A model generated the notes under the pieces. That model saw only the letters and a list, made by a program, of their open reading frames with translations, was not told the DNA's origin and ran no database searches. This document shows, in pieces, positions 1-6,750 of a stretch of 6,819 nt of DNA. The position numbers were made by a program, and so were the translations under genes. The stretch is from Brachyspira pilosicoli (GTDB lineage: Bacteria; Spirochaetota; Brachyspiria; Brachyspirales; Brachyspiraceae): positions 1 through 6,819 of the forward strand of contig NZ_SRZM01000182.1 of assembly GCF_019402445.1 (NCBI RefSeq). Direction: 5' to 3'. The stretch's first letter is position 1. Every line of letters begins with the position of its first letter.

Positions 1-4
1 TGCA

Positions 5-1120
5 ATGTATAATGAGGAGTTAAAAAAAGCTCCTATTAACATACAAACTAATTCAGACGGAAGAATAAAATCAAGAGGCTTTGCTGCCATTTCAGCTAAT
101 ATGGATTTTAAATATTATGAGTTTACAAGACATTCAGTAGGAAGCAATGATATATTAATAGAGATACTTTATGCAGGGATATGCCATAGTGATATACATA
201 TGGTTGAAGGTAAATCAAGCAATACTCCTTTGGTTGTAGGGCATGAAATAGCTGGAAGGGTTATACAAGTTGGAAGTGCTGTAGAAAAATTCAAAGTTGG
301 TGATTTTGCAGGAGTTGGGTGTATGGTAAACTCTTGCGGAGAGTGTGAAAGCTGTTTAGATAATTTAGAGCAGTATTGTTTAAATAGAGCTGTTTTTACT
401 TACGGCTCAAGAGACAGATTCCATAATAATGAAATCACTCAAGGGGGATACTCTGATAATATAGTAGTATCCGAAAATTTTGCAATACTTATACCAGACA
501 ATGCTGAACTTGATAAAGTTGCTCCGCTTCTTTGTGCGGGCATTACTACATATTCACCTATACAAGTAATGAATGTACAAAAAGGCGAAAAAATAGGTAT
601 TGCTGGATTTGGTGGGCTTGGCTCTATGGCTGTGAAATATGCTGTGAAATTAGGGGCAGAAGTTACAGTATTTGACATAACAGAAGATAAAAGAGAGGAT
701 GCTTTAAATATGGGTGTTGCAAGATATGTTAATGTTAATAATCCAGAGGATTTAAAAAATCTTAACAATACTCTTAATTATGTGATAAGTACTATTCCAG
801 CCTACTATGATGTTAATATGTATATGAGTATGCTTAAGAGGGGAGGTACTATGTGTATATTGGGACTTCCTCGCACATCAAAAATGCCTACACTCATAGC
901 AATGGTAGGGCAGCATGGCAGTAAAAAATTATTTGGTTCACTTATAGGTGGCATAAAGGAAACTCAGGAAATGCTAAACTATTCTATAGAAAATAATATT
1001 TATCCTACTGTTGAAATAATAAAAGCAGATGCCCAAACTATATCAGATGCTTATAGAAAAGTTATAGATGGTAAAGTAAAATTTAGATACGTAATAGATA
1101 TGAGAAGTATAAATAAATAA
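5..1120 (+). CDS. Zinc-dependent alcohol dehydrogenase, YahK/cinnamyl-alcohol-dehydrogenase type
   Basis: This is a cytosolic-type medium-chain dehydrogenase/reductase that interconverts aldehydes and primary alcohols with a nicotinamide cofactor. The catalytic zinc site is visible as C60 (GICHSD), H80-E81 (GHE) and C177 (LLCAGIT). The structural zinc site is C111, C114, C117 and C125. The Rossmann motif GFGGLG spans 201-206. The C-terminal GSLIGGIKETQEM and KFRYVIDMR segments match the E. coli YahK pattern as I remember it. D224, followed by ITEDK, sits where horse liver ADH has its NAD-binding Asp, whereas YahK has Thr there; NAD preference is inferred. Family similarity begins only near residue 21, so about 20 residues are extra at the N-terminus. 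The codon before the ATG is GCA with no stop, so the true start may lie left of the window, and no ribosome binding site can be assessed. The gene converges on pgi. The substrate is unknown. Confidence 0.88.
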   Translation: MYNEELKKAPINIQTNSDGRIKSRGFAAISANMDFKYYEFTRHSVGSNDILIEILYAGICHSDIHMVEGKSSNTPLVVGHEIAGRVIQVGSAVEKFKVGDFAGVGCMVNSCGECESCLDNLEQYCLNRAVFTYGSRDRFHNNEITQGGYSDNIVVSENFAILIPDNAELDKVAPLLCAGITTYSPIQVMNVQKGEKIGIAGFGGLGSMAVKYAVKLGAEVTVFDITEDKREDALNMGVARYVNVNNPEDLKNLNNTLNYVISTIPAYYDVNMYMSMLKRGGTMCILGLPRTSKMPTLIAMVGQHGSKKLFGSLIGGIKETQEMLNYSIENNIYPTVEIIKADAQTISDAYRKVIDGKVKFRYVIDMRSINK

Positions 1121-1132
1121 TTTCAAAATAAA

Positions 1133-1163
1133 AAAGGGATATTGCAAATAGCTATATCCCTTT
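1133..1163. terminator. Bidirectional hairpin terminator between adh and pgi
   Basis: AAAGGGATAT (1133-1142) pairs with ATATCCCTTT (1154-1163). After one T-T mismatch the stem continues with GC/GC (1144-1145 with 1151-1152), leaving a 5-base loop, AAATA. On + the stem is followed by TTTATTTATA counted from 1161. On - it runs into six T (complement of 1130-1135). It lies 12 bases after the adh stop and 17 bases from the pgi stop, so it can serve both convergent genes. Confidence 0.8.
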
Positions 1164-1180
1164 ATTTATAACGTAAAAAA

Positions 1181-2512
1181 TTATTTATTTAATCTTGCTT
1201 TTAATTCTTTTCCCATTTTTTCATAACCCTTTTTACCAAGCATAGCAAACATATTTTTCTTATAAGCCTCAACTCCAGGCTGGTCAAATGGATTAACTCC
1301 AAGTATATGTCCAGATATACCGCAAGCTTTCTCAAAGAAATACATAAGCTCTCCAATAGTAAATGGAGTAATCTTGTCTATATCTACTATTATATTAGGT
1401 ACTCCTCCATCAACATGTGCTAAAACAGTAGCCTCTAATGCAGATTTATTTATTTGATGTAAAGACTTTCCTTTTAAGTAGTTAAGTCCATCTAAATCGG
1501 ATTCTTCTTTTTTTACTTTCAAATCTATTTCTTCTTCATTTACTCTTATAACAGTTTCAAATAATCCCCTTCTTCCATCTTGTATAAATTGACCTAAAGA
1601 GTGCAAATCAGTAGAGAAATCTACAGAAGCAGGTAATATACCTTTCTTGTCTTTACCTTCACTTTCTCCGTATAATTGTTTCCACCATTCAGATATATAA
1701 TGCATTCTTGGTATATAGTTTACCATTATTTCTGTATTAAACCCTTTACTATAAAGTGCATTTCTTATCATAGCGTAAAGCATAGAAGGGTTTTTCTTAT
1801 AATCTTGTTTTTTTGTAGCTTTAGCCATAGAGTCAAAGCCTTTTATAAGCTCTTTAATATCTATTCCAGCAACAGCTATAGGTATAAGTCCAACAGGAGT
1901 AAGCACAGAATATCTTCCGCCAACATCATCAGGTATTACAAAAGTTCTGTATTTATTTTCTGTAGATAATGTTTTTAATGCCCCTTTTGCCTTATCAGTA
2001 GTAGCTATTATTCTTTTTGCAGCTCCTTCTTTGCCGTATCTTTTTTCAGCATATTCTTTTAATACTCTAAAAGCTATAGCAGGTTCTGTAGTAGTTCCGC
2101 TTTTTGATATAACATTAATATAAAAATCTTTATCTTTTAAATAATCTAATAAATGTTTGAAATATTCACCGTTCATATTATGACCAGCATATATAACTTG
2201 AGTATTACCTTTTTTAGCTTGAGCAAAAGGGTTTAAGAAAGATTCTATAACAGCTCTTCCTCCAAGATATGAACCTCCAATACCAACAGATACTAATACT
2301 TCAGCATTTTCTCTTATTTCTTTTGCTAATGCTTCTATATCTTTTACCATCTTCATAGCTTCAGTCGGAAGATTAACCCAACCTAAAAAATCATTGCCAG
2401 CACCTTTTTTATTTTCTAAAAGCTCATTAGCGTACTGTGCTGAGCTTGCTAAATATTCTAATTCATGCTCTTGCAAAAAACTTAATACGTTTTTATAATT
2501 TATAGATAGCAT
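1181..2512 (-). CDS. pgi: Glucose-6-phosphate isomerase
   Basis: Pgi interconverts glucose-6-phosphate and fructose-6-phosphate in the cytosol, for glycolysis and gluconeogenesis. At 443 residues it is the short form typical of Bacillus-like enzymes (about 450), not the roughly 550-residue E. coli/animal form. The sugar-phosphate-binding SIS fold shows as SVGIGGSYLGG (75-85) and ISKSGTTTEP (135-144). The signature DDVGGRYSV (195-203) contains R200. GESEGK carries the likely catalytic base E283, TDLHSLGQ carries H304, and the second signature GHILGVNPFDQPGVEAYKK ends with catalytic K418. All key residues are therefore present. The start is well supported: GAGGTG (complement of 2519-2524) lies 6 bases upstream of the ATG. 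It is a single-gene unit, divergent from dcd and convergent with the alcohol dehydrogenase. Its base composition is richer in G+C than rhaB, as expected for a well-expressed housekeeping gene. Confidence 0.97.
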   Translation of the reverse strand: MLSINYKNVLSFLQEHELEYLASSAQYANELLENKKGAGNDFLGWVNLPTEAMKMVKDIEALAKEIRENAEVLVSVGIGGSYLGGRAVIESFLNPFAQAKKGNTQVIYAGHNMNGEYFKHLLDYLKDKDFYINVISKSGTTTEPAIAFRVLKEYAEKRYGKEGAAKRIIATTDKAKGALKTLSTENKYRTFVIPDDVGGRYSVLTPVGLIPIAVAGIDIKELIKGFDSMAKATKKQDYKKNPSMLYAMIRNALYSKGFNTEIMVNYIPRMHYISEWWKQLYGESEGKDKKGILPASVDFSTDLHSLGQFIQDGRRGLFETVIRVNEEEIDLKVKKEESDLDGLNYLKGKSLHQINKSALEATVLAHVDGGVPNIIVDIDKITPFTIGELMYFFEKACGISGHILGVNPFDQPGVEAYKKNMFAMLGKKGYEKMGKELKARLNK

Positions 2513-2514
2513 TT

Positions 2515-2542
2515 TTTACACCTCATATTATAGTTTTATAAT
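2515..2542 (+). promoter_or_regulatory. Likely sigma70-type promoter for dcd
   Basis: A -35 hexamer TTTACA (2515-2520, 5 of 6 to consensus) and a perfect -10 TATAAT (2537-2542) are separated by 16 bases. Transcription would begin near 2549, giving a leader of roughly 60 bases before dcd. The -35 box lies 3 bases upstream of the pgi start codon and overlaps the pgi ribosome binding site on the other strand. In such AT-rich DNA chance matches are common, so support is moderate. Confidence 0.5.
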
Positions 2543-2548
2543 ACATAA

Positions 2549-2554
2549 ATTATA
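2549..2554 (-). promoter_or_regulatory. Possible pgi -10 element
   Basis: The minus strand reads TATAAT at 2554 to 2549, placed to start transcription near 2542 and give a leader of about 30 bases before pgi. No good -35 box lies 16-18 bases upstream; the best are AT-only hexamers such as TTTATT. A second TATAAT at 2532-2527 is too close to the ribosome binding site to be useful. Confidence 0.35.
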
Positions 2555-2610
2555 CAATAATAATACCGAAAAATAAAGAAATAAATATAAAAAAATAAGG
2601 TACAAATAAA

Positions 2611-3129
2611 ATGATTTTGTCTGGACTTGAAATAGAAAAGAATTTAAATAAAAATATTATAATAGAGCCTTTTAACAGAAAGCAATTAAACTCAAATAGC
2701 TATAATGTAAGGCTTCATAATAAACTTTTAGTATATAAAGACAATGTATTGGATATGAAAAAACCTAATGAAACTAAAGAAATCATTATACCCGAAGCAG
2801 GATACCAACTAGAGCCTAATCAATTATATTTAGGAAGAACTTTAGAATATACTAAAACAAAAAAGTATGTACCTATGATAGAGGGTAGGTCATCTATAGG
2901 AAGACTTGGCATATTTATACATATTACTGCAGGGTTTGGAGATGTTGGTTTTGCAGGTTTTTGGACTTTAGAGATATTTTGCATTAAGCCTATAATAATA
3001 TATCCAGAAGTAGAAATTGCTCAACTTTATTATCACACTATAGACGGTGAATATGAAGAATATGCAAGCAGTAAGTATCAAAACAACACTGATGTTCAGG
3101 CAAGTATGCTTTATAAAGATTTTAAATAA
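2611..3129 (+). CDS. dcd: dCTP deaminase (possibly bifunctional dCTP deaminase/dUTPase)
   Basis: The dCTP deaminase family converts dCTP to dUTP plus ammonia, feeding dUMP and thymidylate synthesis; bifunctional members go directly to dUMP. The N-terminal MILSG, the SYNVRLHN block (30-37), EGRSSIGRLGIFIH (91-104), TAGFGDVGFAG (106-116) and LEI (120-122) are the conserved core in order. R93, S94 and S95 match the E. coli RSS motif, and E121 matches its catalytic Glu138. At 172 residues it is about 20 shorter than E. coli Dcd, mainly in the loop region near residues 48-62; the C-terminal KYQN...S.LYKDF tail is complete. The TAGF.D.GF stretch resembles bifunctional Mycobacterium and Methanocaldococcus enzymes more than E. 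coli TAHRIDPGW, so single or dual activity is open. The ribosome binding site is weak: TAAGG at 2596-2600, 10 bases before ATG. It is a single gene with its own promoter and terminator. Confidence 0.93.
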   Translation: MILSGLEIEKNLNKNIIIEPFNRKQLNSNSYNVRLHNKLLVYKDNVLDMKKPNETKEIIIPEAGYQLEPNQLYLGRTLEYTKTKKYVPMIEGRSSIGRLGIFIHITAGFGDVGFAGFWTLEIFCIKPIIIYPEVEIAQLYYHTIDGEYEEYASSKYQNNTDVQASMLYKDFK

Positions 3130-3132
3130 TTT

Positions 3133-3160
3133 TTGCAGCAACCTTTAATGATTGCTGCAA
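3133..3160 (+). terminator. Rho-independent terminator of dcd
   Basis: TTGCAGCAA (3133-3141) pairs perfectly over 9 bp with TTGCTGCAA (3152-3160) around a 10-base loop. It is followed by the T-rich TATTATATTTT. It begins 3 bases after the dcd stop codon. On the other strand the downstream sequence is a poor T-tract, so it serves dcd better than rhaD. Confidence 0.75.
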
Positions 3161-3195
3161 TATTATATTTTAAGAATGCTTTTATATAAAAATAT

Positions 3196-4020
3196 TCATT
3201 TATCAAATAAAAATTTTTCATCCAATTTAACTTTAAAATCTACAGCTAAATCTCTAAAATTTTGAGGACTAATTGTTTGTTTTTTATTATTTGTGATAGA
3301 CATAACTTTTACTAATATTTCAGCAGACTTCTCAATCGTATGTGCTAATCCAAAAGTTATATCATAATTTTCACCTGAACAAAATAATCCATGATGTGCC
3401 CAAATAACAGCATCAAAATCTTTCATAAGTTTAGATGTTTCTATAGCTATTTCTATTCCTCCTGGGACCATCCATTTTACTATACCAATTCCATTTGGAA
3501 ATACAACAGGGCATTCAGTAGCCATCTCCCAAAGTTCTCTTGTAAACACTTTATAATCTAGTGGAAGTATAAAAGTAAGTGCTATAATATTAGTAGGATG
3601 ACAATGATATATTACTCTATGCTTACCATTAGTTAAAACCTTTTTTATTTCATGATTCATAAGATGTGTTGGAAGTTCACTTGTAGGCTTTCCTCCATTT
3701 GAAAGCCCCCATAATATTTGATAATTTTCTCCTTTATCATCTATTTTTATTATACAAATATTTTCATCAGGATATTCTTCAACATTTTTAAAGAATTTAC
3801 CTGAACCTGTAACAAGAAAATATTCATTAGATAATTGAGGTACAGATAATCCTATAGAATAAGATTCACCATCAAAGTTGAGAAATTGATATACTTCTTC
3901 AACATCTTTTTCATTTAATCTATAACTTAAATTACCTCCATTTCTCTCATGCCAATTTTGATTATACCCACTTTTAGCTAAATCAATAAACCCTTTAATA
4001 AATTTTATATTATAATTCAT
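3196..4020 (-). CDS. rhaD: L-rhamnulose-1-phosphate aldolase
   Basis: RhaD cleaves L-rhamnulose-1-phosphate to dihydroxyacetone phosphate and L-lactaldehyde, the last step of cytosolic rhamnose breakdown. It is a class II (zinc) aldolase of the AraD/FucA/adducin fold. At 274 residues it has the same length as E. coli RhaD; FucA-type aldolases are nearer 215. Phosphate and substrate-binding loops are RNGGNLS (26-32) and TGSGKFF (71-77). Catalytic E115 lies in TSELPTH. The zinc ligands are H139 and H141 in YHCHP and H210 in WAHHGLF, each matching E. coli positions with an offset of two. It is the last gene of rhaBAD, 12 bases after rhaA. The start is supported by AAGGA 8 bases upstream, which touches the rhaA stop. 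The stop is TGA, and a weak imperfect hairpin lies at the 3' end. Confidence 0.95.
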   Translation of the reverse strand: MNYNIKFIKGFIDLAKSGYNQNWHERNGGNLSYRLNEKDVEEVYQFLNFDGESYSIGLSVPQLSNEYFLVTGSGKFFKNVEEYPDENICIIKIDDKGENYQILWGLSNGGKPTSELPTHLMNHEIKKVLTNGKHRVIYHCHPTNIIALTFILPLDYKVFTRELWEMATECPVVFPNGIGIVKWMVPGGIEIAIETSKLMKDFDAVIWAHHGLFCSGENYDITFGLAHTIEKSAEILVKVMSITNNKKQTISPQNFRDLAVDFKVKLDEKFLFDK

Positions 4021-4028
4021 TTTATTAA

Positions 4029-4033
4029 TCCTT
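4029..4033 (-). promoter_or_regulatory. rhaD ribosome binding site touching the rhaA stop
   Basis: The minus strand reads TAAAGGATTAATAAA and then ATG. The TAA at 4035-4033 ends rhaA, and AAGGA at 4033-4029 begins on its last base, 8 bases from the rhaD ATG. The arrangement suits re-initiation by ribosomes leaving rhaA. Confidence 0.75.
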
Positions 4034-5277
4034 TAAACTCTTTTTGATAGAATATTTTTTTCATAATCTTTAATTTCATTAAACCATTCTTCTGTAGCAC
4101 ATACACCATTTTGATTGCAAAATTCCTTCCAAACTTCCCCTATAGGATATATCTTTAATTCTTCTTGCATTAGCATAAGTTCTGTCATATCTCCATTTAA
4201 TTGCAGTTTTTTAAGAGTGTCATTTGGCTGTAATAATCCATATAACAATGATTTTTGTACATTTCTTATTCCTATAACCCAAGCAGCTATTCTATTTATA
4301 CTAGCATCAAAATAATCTGTAGCTATTTTAATTCTTGATATATCATCACATCTTGTTATTTCTTTGCAAATTTCTCTAGTTTCATCATCAAAAAGTATAA
4401 CATGATCCGAATCCCATCTTACTGGTCTTGTTATATGTAAAGCCAAATATTTATTAAACATTAGCATAGAAGAAATCTTATCGTAAACCATTTCCGTAGG
4501 GTGATAATGTCCATTATCCATCAACGGAGTAATTCCTTTTTGCATAGAGTAATTCATACAAAATTCAGAAGAGCCTACAGTATAGCTTTCTACCCCTATT
4601 CCAAATACTTTAGATTCCAAACATACCAATACTTTTTCTTTATCGTAATCTATAGAAAGAATTTCATCTAACGATTTTTTATATCTCATTCTAGGAGAAA
4701 TTCTATCAGCTGGTATATCCTTATAACCATCTGGAATCCATATATTCATTACACAAGGTTGTTTTAATTCACTAGCAAAATATTCTGAAATTCTTATACA
4801 TGCAATTGCATGCTTCACCCAAAATGACCTTATTTCTTCATTAGGACTTGATAGTGTAAATTCCCTTGCTTTAGGGTGAGAAAAAAATGTAGGATTAAAA
4901 TCAAGACCTAAATTTCTTTTTTTGGCAAATTCTACCCATTTAGAAAAATGTTTTGGCTCTAATTTATCTCTATCTACATACTCTCCATCTTGAAATATAG
5001 CATAACTAGCATGTAAATTTAATTTATGTTTTCCAGGAATTAAACTAAGTGCTTTATCAATATCTAGCATCAATTCTTCAGGATTTCTAGCTTTACCCAA
5101 ATAGTTTCCTGTTGTTTGTATTCCACCACTAAGTGCTTCTTTAGAATCAAATCCTGAAACATCATCTCCTTGCCAACAGTGTATAGATATTGGAATATTT
5201 TGAAGTTTTTCTAATGCCTTATCTGTGTCTACTCCAATTTTTTTATATATTTCTTTTGCTTGCTTATAATTAGACAT
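4033..5277 (-). CDS. rhaA: L-rhamnose isomerase
   Basis: RhaA interconverts L-rhamnose and L-rhamnulose, the first committed step of rhamnose catabolism; the family is a metal-dependent TIM-barrel tetramer. The protein has 414 residues, against 419 in E. coli. The N-terminus (SIHCWQGDDVSGFD, 31-44) and ESK.FGIG.ESYTVGS (221-236) are strongly conserved. The metal-binding set maps with a constant offset of 13 from E. coli: E221, D254 (MDNGHYHP), H281 (LHITRP), D289 and D291 (RWDSDH), and D321 (TDYFDASINR). All are present, so activity is expected. It is the middle gene of the operon, 13 bases after rhaB and 12 before rhaD. The start is supported by AGGAG 10 bases upstream, overlapping the rhaB stop codon. 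The isomerase identity fixes the sugar for the neighbouring kinase and aldolase, whose families also handle fuculose or xylulose. Confidence 0.97.
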   Translation of the reverse strand: MSNYKQAKEIYKKIGVDTDKALEKLQNIPISIHCWQGDDVSGFDSKEALSGGIQTTGNYLGKARNPEELMLDIDKALSLIPGKHKLNLHASYAIFQDGEYVDRDKLEPKHFSKWVEFAKKRNLGLDFNPTFFSHPKAREFTLSSPNEEIRSFWVKHAIACIRISEYFASELKQPCVMNIWIPDGYKDIPADRISPRMRYKKSLDEILSIDYDKEKVLVCLESKVFGIGVESYTVGSSEFCMNYSMQKGITPLMDNGHYHPTEMVYDKISSMLMFNKYLALHITRPVRWDSDHVILFDDETREICKEITRCDDISRIKIATDYFDASINRIAAWVIGIRNVQKSLLYGLLQPNDTLKKLQLNGDMTELMLMQEELKIYPIGEVWKEFCNQNGVCATEEWFNEIKDYEKNILSKRV

Positions 5278-5287
5278 TTATTTTACA

Positions 5288-5292
5288 CTCCT
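5288..5292 (-). promoter_or_regulatory. rhaA ribosome binding site overlapping the rhaB stop
   Basis: The minus strand reads TTTAGGAGTG. The TAG at 5293-5291 is the rhaB stop, and its last two bases are the first two of AGGAG (5292-5288). Ten bases separate it from the rhaA ATG. Shared use of these bases suggests coupled translation. Confidence 0.75.
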
Positions 5293-6694
5293 AAATTTTA
5301 TTTATAGAAAAAGATTTAAAGATATATTTTCTAGCTTCTTTTACAGATGAGAAAATATTTTTATTTAACATTTGACATACTATATTACCAGTAGCTGTTG
5401 CTTCTATAGGTCCAGAGAATACATTCAGACCACTTTCTTTAGCTGTTAACAAATTTAAATAATTGTCTTGTGAACCTCCACCTATTATAAAGATATTATT
5501 TGTTTCTTTATTTAATATAGTTTTTATATCTTTTATTGTGTTAGAATAACTTTTGGCTAAGCTATTATATACTATACTTGTTATTTCACTTATGCTTTTA
5601 GGCTCATATTTGAAATTATCAATACAATACTTTTTTATGGAATCAATCATAGAACTAGGAGATAAAAATAAATCATCATTAACATCTATTATTATATTTG
5701 TATTTGTTTTTTCAGCCATTTCACTTAATTCAGAAAAAGAGTATTTATTATTTAGTTCTTTTTTTATATTTTGAATAATCCAAGAACCCATAATATTTTT
5801 TAAATATCTGTAGGTATTATTATATCCAGCTTCATTAGTAAAATTAAGTCTAAAACTTTCAAGAGAATTATTATATTCTTTAAGTTCACTGCCTAAAAGC
5901 GACCAAGTTCCAGAACTAATATATAAGAAATCATCATCTATACTAGGTACAGACAATATTGCAGATGCTGTATCATGAGAAGGAGCAGATATTACTTCTA
6001 AATCAAATCCTATTTTCTCTTTAATTTCTTTTCTCAAAAAACCTATATGAGTTCCAGGCTCTATTATATTTTGAAAAATATTATTTGGTATTCCTAATAC
6101 TTTTAATATATCATAATCCCAATTTGATTTTTCTATATTTAGAAGTTGAGTAGTAGAGGCATTAGTATGTTCATTAAATTTGTTACCTGTTAATAAAAAA
6201 TTAAAATAATCAGGAATCATTAAAAAATTTTTAACTTTTTTAAAATAATTTTTATTTTCTTTTTTTATAGAAAATAATTGATAAATTGTATTAAAAACTA
6301 AATTTTGTATTCCTGTTTTTTTATATAAATCTTCTTTTGGTATTAATGAATAAACTTCATCTATTATATTGTAAGTTCTTTTATCTCTATAACTAACACT
6401 ATCTCCTACTAATTTATCATTTTCATCTAAAAGTACAAAATCTACTCCCCAAGTATCTATTGCTAAAGATGAAGGAATTTTATTAATAGATTTACATTTT
6501 TTTAATCCATTTAAAATTTCAGAAAATAGATAATTTAAATCCCAACATAAATGAGAATTTCTATTTATTATATTATTATTAAAACGATGTATTTCTTCTA
6601 TTTCTATTAGATTATTGTTATTAATATAACCTAATATATGTCTTCCGCTAGAAGCACCTATATCAATAGCTAAAAAATATTTATATTTATTCAT
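5291..6694 (-). CDS. rhaB: L-rhamnulokinase
   Basis: RhaB phosphorylates L-rhamnulose with ATP to L-rhamnulose-1-phosphate, trapping the sugar for RhaD. It belongs to the FGGY carbohydrate kinase family (two actin-like ATPase domains) and has 467 residues, against 489 in E. coli. The first phosphate-binding loop is AIDIGASSGR (9-18). Substrate contacts lie in AIDTWGVDFVLLD (78-90) and SYRDKRT (101-107). The catalytic base is D241 in SHDTASA. YISSGTWSLLG (258-268) and the adenine-side GGGSQDNYLN (405-414) follow. The start is supported by AAAGG (6707-6703) 8 bases before ATG. It is the first gene of rhaBAD. It is unusually rich in Asn (about 55 residues, 12%), with an NNNN run at 25-28, and parts are extremely AT-rich, so it drifts in composition from pgi. 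The neighbouring rhaA argues for rhamnulose rather than fuculose or xylulose as substrate. Confidence 0.95.
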   Translation of the reverse strand: MNKYKYFLAIDIGASSGRHILGYINNNNLIEIEEIHRFNNNIINRNSHLCWDLNYLFSEILNGLKKCKSINKIPSSLAIDTWGVDFVLLDENDKLVGDSVSYRDKRTYNIIDEVYSLIPKEDLYKKTGIQNLVFNTIYQLFSIKKENKNYFKKVKNFLMIPDYFNFLLTGNKFNEHTNASTTQLLNIEKSNWDYDILKVLGIPNNIFQNIIEPGTHIGFLRKEIKEKIGFDLEVISAPSHDTASAILSVPSIDDDFLYISSGTWSLLGSELKEYNNSLESFRLNFTNEAGYNNTYRYLKNIMGSWIIQNIKKELNNKYSFSELSEMAEKTNTNIIIDVNDDLFLSPSSMIDSIKKYCIDNFKYEPKSISEITSIVYNSLAKSYSNTIKDIKTILNKETNNIFIIGGGSQDNYLNLLTAKESGLNVFSGPIEATATGNIVCQMLNKNIFSSVKEARKYIFKSFSINKI

Positions 6695-6721
6695 ATTTAT
6701 AACCTTTATGTAATCATTTTA

Positions 6722-6750
6722 ATTAAATTATTTTTTTTGATAAGGTCCAA
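6722..6750 (-). promoter_or_regulatory. Candidate rhaBAD promoter
   Basis: On the minus strand, TTGGAC (6750-6745, 3 of 6 to the -35 consensus) and TTTAAT (6727-6722, 5 of 6 to the -10 consensus) are 17 bases apart, giving a short leader of about 20 bases before rhaB. The spacer contains a run of eight A (6738-6731), and another run of nine A lies upstream (6776-6768), where an UP element would act. An alternative -10, TATAAC at 6800-6795, would need a -35 beyond the window. No regulator-binding site could be identified with confidence. Confidence 0.35.

Noticed and set aside
439..768. Minus-strand open frame of 109 codons inside the alcohol dehydrogenase gene
   Set aside because: It is antisense to a gene with complete catalytic motifs, its translation shows no recognisable domain, and it has no promoter or ribosome binding site of note.
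1676..1969. Plus-strand open frame of 97 codons inside pgi
   Set aside because: It is an antisense shadow of conserved Pgi coding sequence with low-complexity Phe/Tyr/Ser-rich translation, typical of reverse-read AT-rich genes.
4115..4315. Plus-strand open frame of 66 codons inside rhaA
   Set aside because: It lies entirely antisense to conserved RhaA sequence and has no independent support.
5553..5774. Plus-strand open frame of 73 codons inside rhaB that looks hydrophobic
   Set aside because: The apparent membrane character comes from reading Lys/Asn/Glu-rich AT-rich codons in reverse; it is fully inside the rhaB kinase domain.
3196..6694. Possibility that this operon handles L-fucose rather than L-rhamnose
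   Set aside because: The aldolase length matches RhaD rather than FucA, the isomerase has the RhaA metal site and length (fucose isomerase is much longer and a different fold), and the kinase aligns to RhaB motifs such as DTWGVDFVLLD.
5..6694. Idea that the alcohol dehydrogenase reduces L-lactaldehyde made by RhaD, forming a functional unit
   Set aside because: It is plausible chemically, but the gene is on the other strand, separated by pgi, dcd and two terminators, and is not the FucO (iron-dependent) type normally used; nothing in the sequence links them.
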